Position numbers and translations under genes: made by a program
Notes under the pieces: model-generated
Seen by the model: only the letters and a program-made list of their open reading frames with translations
Told to the model about the DNA's origin: nothing
The model's database searches: none
Shown here: positions 12,171 through 21,798 of the stretch, piece after piece
Numbering within the stretch: the stretch's first letter is position 1
Layout: every line of letters starts with the position of its first letter
Source of the DNA: Melastoma dodecandrum
Lineage: Eukaryota; Streptophyta; Magnoliopsida; Myrtales; Melastomataceae
Assembly: GCA_029817715.1 (NCBI GenBank)
Contig: JARUPY010000088.1
Span: 2,666,001-2,730,000, forward strand
Reading direction: 5' to 3'
Length of the DNA: 64,000 nt

Positions 12171-12797
12171 ATGGCAAAAAATACTAGAAGTGGTGCAAAC
12201 CGCGATCCCCCACCTCCATTAGATGGAGATGGTACTTTTCAAACAAGGGATGCGATCACCGAAAATGTGGCCCTAAGTGGTCAGTTGAACGAAACACAGA
12301 CCGAGTTTGTGGGACACGCGCCTTCCGAATTCATGTCGAGGCTCGAGTTCCATAAGGAATTTAACGATATGAAGAATTTGGTCAACAGATGGATATCTGG
12401 ACTGGAAAACAACATGACTCGGATTCTAGAGCAAATCAGTGCCTTAAACCGGCCAAGCGCCGCTGCAAAGGCAAAAAACTGGGAAAGGACTCGTGACGAG
12501 TCTACGAAAATGATCAGTCCTGACCATGTCTACGACAACGACGATGTAGATTGGGACGAGTATACTCATAAAGCCAATAGAGCCAGGCAGCCCAGCTCTT
12601 TCGTCCCAGCACAAGTTTTCGAAAACTTTACTTATGGGGGCTTCAAAATAAATGAGTATGCAAACAATGCTCATTTATATCGACGAAGAGAGAGTTTTCA
12701 TACGGAACCTTCCGTTGAGGGTTATATCCCCACTCCCGAACCTCCCGTAACAAATTATTCATTCGTAAAACACCCACGGAGGAGTACGTGCCCATAA
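12171..12797 (+). CDS. gag-like protein of LTR element 1
   Basis: A 208-codon frame starts at an ATG 50 bases after the LTR. The product is polar and acidic, with an N-terminal Pro-rich stretch (residues 11-17) and a helical, probably coiled-coil segment at about residues 60-92 (SRLEFHKEFNDMKNLVNRW onward). There is no CCHC zinc knuckle and no protease motif. By position it is a gag-type structural protein. The frame stops at 12795-12797, and a different frame opens over the next 330 bases, so the original protein may have been longer. It is encoded by a non-autonomous element and is not a host gene. Confidence 0.6.
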   Translation: MAKNTRSGANRDPPPPLDGDGTFQTRDAITENVALSGQLNETQTEFVGHAPSEFMSRLEFHKEFNDMKNLVNRWISGLENNMTRILEQISALNRPSAAAKAKNWERTRDESTKMISPDHVYDNDDVDWDEYTHKANRARQPSSFVPAQVFENFTYGGFKINEYANNAHLYRRRESFHTEPSVEGYIPTPEPPVTNYSFVKHPRRSTCP

Positions 12798-13114
12798 CAA
12801 CATCTCCTATTGATGTAGATGTCAGAATAAACCCGTCGCTAGAGGTTGATAAAATTAAGCAATTTGGTCTGCCAACCCTTAAAGATGTTGGGGTAAAAGT
12901 AGTAGAACAAGTTATGCCAAATTATGTGCGTGTAATCGACGTCCAACCATTAAAAAATGAAATTACAATTCATACTTTTCATACTTTCCAACCAGAGGTT
13001 AACTTCGTAGAGAACCTTGAAATTCTCGAGCATGAACTGTGGGCACCTGGAGAAACAATAATGGCCAACCCATTATTATGGTGCCACTTGCCCTTTGACC
13101 CGGGTGGCTTGTAA
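12788..13114 (+). pseudogene. Second open frame of LTR element 1, out of frame with the first
   Basis: About 108 codons are open in another frame, overlapping the end of the gag-like frame by 10 bases and starting without an ATG. The composition is protein-like (LEVDKIKQFGLPTLKDVGVKV and similar). It is either the shifted C-terminal part of the gag-like protein or a separate product read by frameshifting. I see no catalytic motif. A single indel near 12790 would explain the layout. Confidence 0.45.
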
Positions 13115-13330
13115 CACGATTTAAGACAACGTCTTGCACAACAAAATAAGTACATAGACATAGTGATCCAACCTACACGGGCTTATAGAGTTTGGCAAAT
13201 ACCGTGGGATCACGCAATTTGGCGTTAGGTTTTAAATCCCCAAAGTTCCTTTCGTTTTAAGTTTCTTTATTCGTAATCAAAATCACTTCACAATGTTGGG
13301 TTAGACTCTCAGCTAAGATCGTCTCACCCT

Positions 13331-13344
13331 AAGAGGGGGGCTTA
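13331..13344 (+). other. Polypurine tract of element 1
   Basis: AAGAGGGGGG followed by CTTA lies directly before the 3' LTR, where a plus-strand primer is expected in an LTR retrotransposon. Confidence 0.75.
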
Positions 13345-14447
13345 TGTTGACATGACAAAAATCTTGGGCTTAATTATAAGAAATCATAAGTCCAAGCCCA
13401 CTTTTGTGTGAACCCGCCAGGGAAGTACTAAGTCTACAAAGGACTGTCGGGATCAAGTCTACGGGGTCTAAGTCTACGAGGGTCCGTGTCTACGAGGGTC
13501 AGAAAAGATCTTGACTCCAAGATTTTCGGGAAGAAGATTATGGGGCCACGTTCCCATTTGGAAAGATCTTCAGATAGAGGAAAATCTGAGGATTTGATTT
13601 AATATAATTAATTTAAGAAAGAGAAGTGGTTAAGTTGGATAAAAGCCACGTATACCAGTCAGGTTGTTACCAAGATTCTAGGGAATTGATTGAGAGGGCC
13701 ACGACCTTCAAAATATCCTAAGAACGTGTCAAACGTATTCATCACTCAAGCCTTGCAAGATTCAGTATGAAAGGGGATTAGATTCTCCTTAGGAAAAATC
13801 ACGATCAATCAGCCAAACACAAGCTTTGCATTACTCGTCACCCTTAGTTTAGTAGATACCTCGGCCTGGGTTTATTGGGTCATCCTTCCGACAGCGGAGT
13901 GAGCAACCGTAGCTCCGTTGATCAACCTTCCGCCAGCACTCCCATCGTCGAGACGAGCAGTCGTAGTCTCGACACCCAGCTTCCACCATCGCCTCCACCG
14001 TCGGGACGAGCAACCGTAGTTCCGGCGATCATCCTCCGCCTGCATCTCCGCCACCAAGGTGTCCATCCGAGGCCTTAGCATCCACATCCGACATCCGCCA
14101 GACTCTGCTTCACGGGGCGCAAGTCTACAGCGCACTGTACCGAGTCTACAGCGTCAGCAGTGACGTCAGCACTAGGTCTACGTTTTGCGACAACGAGTCT
14201 ATAGCGTCAGCAGTGACGTCAGCTCCAGTCGCACCTCCAGCAGCGAGTCTACATCGCCTCCGTCATCCATGCCACCGTTTTTTCCTTCATTTTTATGGCT
14301 GTAAGCATTCGTTTCTTCTTTTAAAACTTTGAACTTGTAACAGCTGTATTATTTATCATTGAAATTCATCTTTCTGGCGACCACATACAATTCTCTGTGA
14401 GTCCAATTGCCAAATATTTACGACGTGGTCCGTTTCCTACGCGAACA
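13345..14447 (+). repeat. 3' LTR of element 1
   Basis: This is a 1103-bp direct repeat of 11019-12120, about 97-98% identical by eye. It is followed by the right-hand copy of the CGTTC duplication at 14448-14452. Confidence 0.92.
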
Positions 14448-14452
14448 CGTTC

Positions 14453-17400
14453 GCCATCTTGGTTCGTTGTGTCGTTGAACGATCGAACGGTCCCCACATA
14501 AAAAACTTCAAGTTTACTTAAGTTAATGCTTGGGAGAAACTCAGATTTCAAAAAAGCGTTTTCTTTGTTAATGCAATTTGAATTTTTCTAACTCTGAATT
14601 TATATACTACGGATTTTTTTTTTCCTCTTTAAATATTAGGAATTTATTTTCTTTAATAAATTAATTTCATGAAATTATTTTTTCGAAATTTAAAATTAAT
14701 GATGTTATTTCATGATAACTAAACTTATTTCGTAACAAATGAAACCGATGCCATCCAAAGAAAGATAGCGTCGAAAGAGGATTGGCGCGCCGTCCTTATC
14801 TACTGTAGGGGGCGTTGCGCTTGCCATTGGGACTGGGACACGGACACCATCATCATCATCATAACATTATTTAACTCTCCGTTTAAGACGGGCTGATATC
14901 ACGTGTGTAGTTAAAAATGGGTTGAAGTTTAGACAACGAGCATGATGACTCGGTCCATCGATCGACCAGGCCCGACCACTCTAGCCCTGGCCTGCATAAA
15001 TGTCTTGGTTGGGGGATATTGTAATGACACCGACATTAATGACGTGGGTGGGGGGAGACCAAGAACCTAACGTCTCTTTTCTGTTTTCGTTTTTTATTTT
15101 AGATATCAAAAAGAGAAAACTGAAAACTAAAAAAAAAAAAAAAACTATTTTACTCTAAAAATTTAAAAAATTATTTTTTCTCTAGTGACTTTTTATTTTC
15201 ATAAATAACGAAAATAGAAAGTAAACTTTATTTCACCTCTGCTCTGCATGGAAGGGGTTTGTGTGTACTGGGGGGAGGAGACCCACCCCAATTCATAATC
15301 ATAGAGGGATGATTGCATTAACTGTTGTCACGTGGTGCCCGTTTGCGATTCGTCTCAGTTACAGAAAAGTGAAGGTCACCCTGCTAAAATTACAAATTTC
15401 GAATTAATTTAATGGACATCATTTACGATTCTCGAAATACAAAAAAAAAAAAAACATAATTTTGTTTTATGTCCGTCAACAAAATCCATAATAATATAGC
15501 CCTCAGCCTCGGCCTCACGAATTAAATTCTTAACGCATTTAATTGGGGGGGGGGGGGGGGAATTGAATTATGGTCGCCATGTCCACGGCATCTGAAACTA
15601 AATACATGTGTGTGTAACATAATTTATTTCAGAGTCAGGTCTGGGCAGGCAGGCCCACTCATGTTATATATGCCCTTTCGACCGTCCGATGAACCCCCCC
15701 AACCGACGGTCTCGGGACGGACCCCCTCGACTCCCGAGCTTGACGCGTTCCCTCTCGTTGTTTTTGGTGCTTATCGAATTGACTGATGACGCAGTTTCGG
15801 ACTTAAATAAAACGACGAGATAGTTGTCGTTTCCTATTTTGGATTATTTATTAGAAAGCCAGCTTACCAGAAAACTCTTAGTACATATTGACCGCTGGAC
15901 AATCATGGGGATAGAAAATAATAAGGTAATGATGATGGATGACAAAAAGATCGGGCATTAAAACACCCCCCCCCCCCCCCCCCCCCTTCTTCTCTTCTCT
16001 TGTTTTGATTTTTTGAAAATCCCAAGACCCCCCTCTTTGGAAATGAAAGAAAAAAAATTGATTTGACCCAAAAGAAACAACAAAAGATTAAAAAAAATGG
16101 GAAAATAGTAATACCTTGGATTTATGTTTCGCAATAACGCTCTTTATATATAAAGAGGGGACTCACCGAAACCTTGCTTTGTGACCCCTCTCTCTCTCTC
16201 TCTCTTCCCCTCCTTCCTCTTGCTCTCCTCGACTCTTTCTTACGAGGTGGTCGTTTCTGGGTGTTTGTGGGGAATGTTGGCTGGCTCGAGGCTTTCGTGC
16301 ACAACGCGCTCGCACCCTGCGCTCCTACATCTGATACCGTTTCGACTTCGAAAATGGTTGACAGAAAAAGTAGGTAAAGGCTTCGGACCAGGCTTCATTC
16401 CCCTCAAAATGGTTCCCACCACGCGGCTCGTGCTTCCATTCCGTTATCTCGAGATCTCTGTCGTAACTTCCCGTGTGTAAAGCAGCCATGCATTTCTTCT
16501 CGCTTAGGATGGCTGGCTAATCCCGCTTGATATCACTTCCCAATTTCTTTCTCAAACGCGATCGTACTACTTAGTGATTTGCTGCATGTGGTGGATTGTC
16601 GAAGTTGATTAGTCGTTAACTGCATATATCCACCTATGAATATGTACATGTTATGTTTTTAACACCCACAACTGCAAACAGGGAACTGAAATGAAATCCT
16701 TTTCCTTCAAAAAACCTATGTAAAAAGTCACCTGCTGCTGCTTATTACATAGCCGTAGGGCCGGCGGCAAGCTTCTTACATTTTTCACCCCATTTCCATG
16801 CTACGTTAACTCACGATTTCCCATGATTTCAACATCACTGTTTTACCACATGCCACCAAATAGATTTAAAAGAAAAAGTTTGCGGAAATTTTTCCGACTT
16901 GTTTTACCCCCATGGGTGTAAAAAACTTGTCTTTCCCTAAAGTCCTGTAGATATTTTTAACTTTGATGTGAACGTCCTTGAAGGCAAGTAACTGGCATTA
17001 CATGAAATGACGTCTTTTCCTTTTTCCCTTACCATGACGAGGAAGGTGTAAGAAACCCCAATGTTCGTCAGTGTGGCTGGTCGGCGACATCCATGTATTC
17101 CATGTCTCTTGTCGTTGCAGGGTTTCCCCGGAAAGAAATCCAGGGTTGAGATTATTATTCGAGTTTACTTAACCCAAGAACAGCATTAGGATGTCTCCGC
17201 TACCACAGCCAAAATAAGCCCTCCCCGACATATTCAAATGAAAAGAATCCCATTACGACTTGACTGGAGGGTTGGGATTGTAATCGAATTTCAGCATACT
17301 TTAGTGCTTGAATCTGTTTACAGATTGTTCCCCCCCGCCCAACTTTGCTTTCTTGGGCTGTTTTCTTCCCTTGCAAGTGATACAGACAAGGTCCAGCTCG

Positions 17401-17700
17401 AGATATGGGGTTACTCTGCTCGCCGTCGAGTAGTCAATTCTTTTCGAGTAGCCTGTTCAAGAAGCCTTCATCCTGTCGATCGAGATAATCAACTTAAGAA
17501 GCCGGGTGAAAGACTCTGTCACGGCGTCGACTATGGCAAGGCAACTAAAAAGATGTGTTTCCTTCCCAAGACAATTCCGACCATCATTTATTTATTTTTA
17601 AGTTCATGTAAATCTGATTGTACATGTCACTACGTTTTATACAAACCTTTTTATTTCATAGTTAGCATTTATGTTTATGTTTGGGGTAGCTCTTCGTTGG
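14453..17700. other. Intergenic DNA with long homopolymers; no gene supported
   Basis: A 16-base G run is at 15545-15560 and a 21-base C run at 15966-15986. A TATA-like tatatataaagagg at about 16144 is followed by a (CT)n tract (16190-16205), which would suit a promoter and leader. Open frames follow on all strands, but none has a recognisable product. The transcribed unit, if any, may have been disrupted by the repeat at 17.7 kb. Confidence 0.4.
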
Positions 17701-18531
17701 ATTGTTCGGACGCACTAAGAGTGGGTGAATTAGTGTTTGTAACTTTTTCGCTCTTTTCTCAGCGTAAGCGGAAGCAGAATGTATCACAACAGATCGTTTC
17801 TCAGAAGTGAGATCAGCTTCGCTGTAACTGTTACGATTTGATCGAGTAGATTTTCGTACGAGTATTTACGCGATCGTAATGGTAACAATAGTTTATAGTG
17901 GTTCGGCCTTAATCTACCTAAGTCAACTTTCCACTGTAGAGGTGATTCCACTATATAAATATAATGGGTGCAAATGAACCTTTTGCACTAGGTTTTCGGT
18001 TTCTCACAAAGTAAGATTTAAAATCCTTTACAAAAGGAGATCACTCTTGGGCAACGATCAGCTCCTCACACAGTGGACGTATTCTCGTTTCCAGCAGAAT
18101 GATGCTCACGCTCAACAGTTGATTGTTCAAAGGATTTCCACACAGCACGTTGTCGCTTAGGCGTAAGCCTGTCTATCAAAGCGCAAAGACAACGTTATGT
18201 TAAAGTATAAATCCTCACAAATGATTCCTTACAGTGAAGAACGATTTCTCTGAGAGCAGCCCGTTTCTGTTTCACAGTAGAGGAATGCTTCAGTACTTGA
18301 AAGCTCAGTAGAGGATTTCCACACAGTTTGTCTCTTTGCAAGATGAGCCAGTAGGAATTCAAGAGACAACCACAAAGCCAATCACTTAGAACAAGAAAAG
18401 AACAGAACAGAGATTGGTTCCTTACACAGTAGAACCTGACTTATCACACAGCGAAGTCGTGGTATTCGTCCTACACTCAGTTTGGACGTGCACGGTTACC
18501 ACAACCGTGACTCACTATACTGCACGCCTAG

Positions 18532-19107
18532 TGCCTAGGGCGGAATTTTCAGCTCCGGCGGCTTCCACGCAACCTTGAAGCCTATCGGGTCATTAATGAC
18601 AGAATTCCTATCACACCCAATGGTTATCTTCAGAACATTGCTTTGAGTTTTAGCAACAGGATGCTGCATAAAGTGGTGATGTCGTGCTTGGCACCAAGGG
18701 TAAGGAGTGTTGATTCTGTCATGCCTCGGGATTGGAACTTGATGGTTCACCTTAAGAAAGGTATTCCTGGAAATCTGGGAAATATCATCTTTAGTCATAT
18801 GGCACCTTGCATCAAGGATGAGAGCAGGGGACTCCCTTTCACTCATGTCATCACTGCCATGCTGAAGCACTGTGGCCAGGATGTTACACCCGTGAACAAA
18901 TTAGACACTTGGACCACTCAGGTAATTGGGGCCGCTTCTACTGAGAGCATTGGTTACCAATTTATTGGTGACACCTTCATTAAGAAGCCTTCAAAGCGCG
19001 AGATTGCTGCATCTGTGCGTGGCAAGACTGCTCCTGCTGAAAAGCAGAGGTATGTTAAACACGAGAAGACGATTGCTGATTCAAAGGCTGACGCCGCTTA
19101 CTCCTAG
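18532..19107 (+). pseudogene. Putative plant transposon protein domain (Transposase_32-like)
   Basis: The frame is open for about 192 codons without a suitable start ATG at its beginning. The segment around FSNRMLHKVVMSCLAPR, the downstream MPRDWNLMVHLKKGIPGNLG and LPFTHVITAMLKHCGQDV match my memory of the 'putative plant transposon protein' domain. That domain is found between the LTRs of plant retroelements and has no known enzymatic role. It is followed by a Lys-rich tail ending in a stop at 19105-19107. Lack of a start and of neighbouring pol genes suggests a relic or an internal exon. Confidence 0.5.
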
Positions 19108-19465
19108 CTTATGAGCAAAATCTGTGAGGAAATCAATTTCACCAGGCGCTGTTTCCTGGAAAGGATGAACGGTTTTGATGAAACACTGGCAAAGCTTGAG
19201 AAGATGACTGAGAAAATGATGGCTGTTGTCAAGGAACTCCCACGTGAGGATTGAGATGACTCTCATTTCTGTGGTTTATCCTGTTAAGAACTATGTTTCT
19301 TTGGTTTGAATAATTGTGTTACTATGGGTTGAGTAACTCCCCACTAGTTTTCGGATGATGTTTGAACAATGCTTGGGCGTTCTGCAATTTTTGCTGCACC
19401 GGTAAATATGCAATTTGTTTTTATCATCCACTTATTTTTTATGTGACAAAAAGGGGGAAAAGTGT

Positions 19466-19601
19466 ATGAGTTAAGGGGGAGCAAGCTTAATTAAGCTTAA
19501 TGCTCTCAACCTCTAAAACTCATGTGTTAAGAGGGAGCAAGCTTAATTAAGCTTAATTCTCTCAAGCTCTAAAACTCATCTGTTAAGGGGGAGCAAACTC
19601 A
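19466..19601 (+). repeat. Tandem repeat, about 57-bp unit, 2.4 copies
   Basis: The unit runs from tgagttaagggggagcaagc to ctctaaaactca and repeats at 19466, 19522 and, truncated, 19579. Each full unit contains the perfect palindrome AAGCTTAATTAAGCTT. Confidence 0.85.
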
Positions 19602-19619
19602 TGTGCTAAGTGATCGCTT

Positions 19620-21790
19620 CATTATTATCTCTTGCAATCTGCATGTGAGAGTGCCAAGGGCTGAGTGCGACCTTGATCGTCGTGAGAGGGACTGTGTGTC
19701 CTCGGTGCGTTCAACGAGATACTGGCGAATCGTCTAAGGGCAGCTAAGTGAATACATGTGCTGATTGCAGTAATCAGTTGCTGACCCATCGGCAAGAAGC
19801 CGTTCTTGTTATGTCTTTTCGCAGGGAAGTCTTGAACTGACGGAGTTTGAGCAATGAGACACGCACTTGCGAGTGCGCGCCAGAAGTCTCGTTCATCTAG
19901 GGTAGAGCAGGAGTTGGGAACGCCGCCGGAGTGAAAAGAGGTCCTCCCGAGCACAGGGGTGCTGTGCAGAAGCCTCGACCTCCTGATATAGAAGGACAAT
20001 GGAGCAGGTTGCGAGAGATAAGAACCTGACGATCACTTAGCACCTTCCGCTCTCCGCCGATCCTCAAAGCTTCACTCAGATTACATAGGCTCTGGACAAC
20101 CACACAAACCACACAAAATTGTTTTTTATGTATGAGTGTCGTCCGGTACTAATAGGGAGTGAATCAGATAATTCGTTTCCAAAAAATCAGCCTTCAGCAA
20201 GCTGTAATTCGGATCAGTGAACAGTTGCTCAACGGTTACAATGATCAATAAAGAAGGAAATCATTATTGATTTTCTTTATGCGCACAATCTGCTCCAATC
20301 ATTACGAAAATGATGTCTGAATGTTATCCTAATCATTGTCAACGACAAAATAGAAATATCAATATTCTTTAATGGTCGTAAAGATAAGATATGATATGAA
20401 ATGTTGCTATAATTAGATATTCTATTTTCAAATAACTCCAAACATAGTCATCTGATCCCCAAGCGTAATCATTTGATTACAATAATATAATTTATCATTA
20501 AATATGATAAAATCACAAAAATCAATTCGAAATAATAATTATTTCTTCATTTAGGTAATTGTAACGCAGTAATGCAGTACAACTTTGCTATAGTGCAGAA
20601 ACATATTTCTCAAACGTAGCAATACACTTCTCAAACGATACATCAACGCATTTCTCATCATCAAAACTATGGTAAACGCTCTTGTATATAGGCACTTTGT
20701 AATTGAATAAGAGTAGAATCATAAGTTTTAACAAAATTCCTTCTCGGACAGGATTGTCTTTCATCCTCTCTTCAATTAATTCTAATTGCGGTTGGGTTGA
20801 GTGCGGTCACCGATGATGGTGAATCTGTATTTTTCGTATTATCTCTCAACCTCAATGTGTCTGTATCCGTGGATCATACGAGCATTCTGTCCCGATGGTT
20901 AATCTGTAATCGTGGTAATCGTTCTCAATTTCATTAATCACCTTTTGCCCTCTTTGTCCATCCTTTCTCACTTCGTCTTCGCAAAAACCCTTCCAACCAG
21001 AACGCGTAAGCAAGACATCAGAAACAAGAAATGGGGGCGTGTTCGGTCATCCCGGAAGAAAGCCCACATCGACACGACAGTCATTTCGAGGCAGTCGCAG
21101 ACAGACATAAGACTGGCAGGAGAAAGAAAGGGTGTAAATGAATATTTCCGTATCTTGAAGTGTGCAGTCGAGAAAAAGTCCATCCCATCCAATCCCTTCG
21201 CTTTGTGGTTAAACGGGAAATGTATTCACTTCCGTGTGTAATGCCAATTTGATGAGGAGGAAGGCGTACTTTGTTGGATGATTCTTGCCTGGGACTAATT
21301 CATATAATCATCATCCATGTTCTCCTGGGCATTGAAATGGGATAAATGCGCGTCGAAAGTGTTGCAGCATACTTTGTCCGTTTGAGTACACCCAGCACAC
21401 TTTGTCATACCATGTCCACCGTCTCATCAGTAAGATCGAGTCATTGTCCTCTAAGCCTCTAGAAAGGAACGGCTTCCCATCGAGAAGATTACGGGACAGA
21501 GTTGAGTCGAACTTAAATCTCCTCCGAGACCAGTCAAGGTATGGTAGCTGTTTGAGATCAACATGATGGGCCCTCTAGATTGAGCTCGGGCGTGTCTTTG
21601 AGTTTGGCTATGGTAGGCAGGATGCGGCCAGGCGTGAGATTCTCTCTGGGACATGTCCAGCGATGCCTTGGAAGGCATCAGGGATTTGGCCAGAGAAGTT
21701 GCCAATGTTTATGCAATCTTTCGAACGAAATAAAGAAATTTGATACTCTTGATCAAGCGAAAAAATTTGGGAATTTAGGTGTGCCCCATT
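19620..21790. other. No recognisable gene
   Basis: AT-rich DNA (20110-20760) and short chance frames on both strands. A 109-codon frame at 20912-21241 is open but has no recognisable motif. Nothing here supports a functional assignment. Confidence 0.4.
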
Positions 21791-21798
21791 AGAAAGCT

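Larger units (their letters stand above)
11019..14447 (+). mobile_element. LTR retrotransposon 1, gag-only non-autonomous (TR-GAG-like)
   Basis: This complete LTR element is 3.4 kb. Both LTRs begin TGTTGACA and end GCGAACA and are flanked by a perfect 5-bp duplication (CGTTC). The interior is only about 1.2 kb: a primer-binding-like site, one gag-like open frame, a second short open frame and a purine-rich tract. There is no protease, integrase, reverse transcriptase or RNase H, so it must have been moved by another element's enzymes. Elements with this design have been called TR-GAG in plants (from memory). The LTRs differ at roughly 27 of 1100 positions by eye, so the insertion is not very recent. 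The parental superfamily cannot be named from what is present. Confidence 0.9.
17710..19620 (+). mobile_element. Retro-derived repeat with plant-transposon-domain ORF
   Basis: The block starts with ctaagagtgggtgaattagtg, a phrase found on the opposite strand at 41352-41376 and common at LTR borders of plant retroelements. Next come non-coding LTR-like DNA with ggttcggccttaatctacct at 17899, an open frame (18532-19107), a purine-rich caaaaaggggg tract at 19447, and a tandem repeat (19466-19601). That order looks like a non-autonomous retroelement derivative. I could not find a second LTR or a target duplication. Confidence 0.45.

Noticed and set aside
1508..14900. Shared phrase aagacgggctga at about 1531 and 14886
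   Set aside because: Only about 12 bases are shared and the surrounding sequence differs; probably chance or an undefined short repeat.
17238..17810. 190-codon plus-strand open frame
   Set aside because: No conserved motif, mixed hydrophobic and polar text without domain structure, and its end runs into repeat DNA at 17710.
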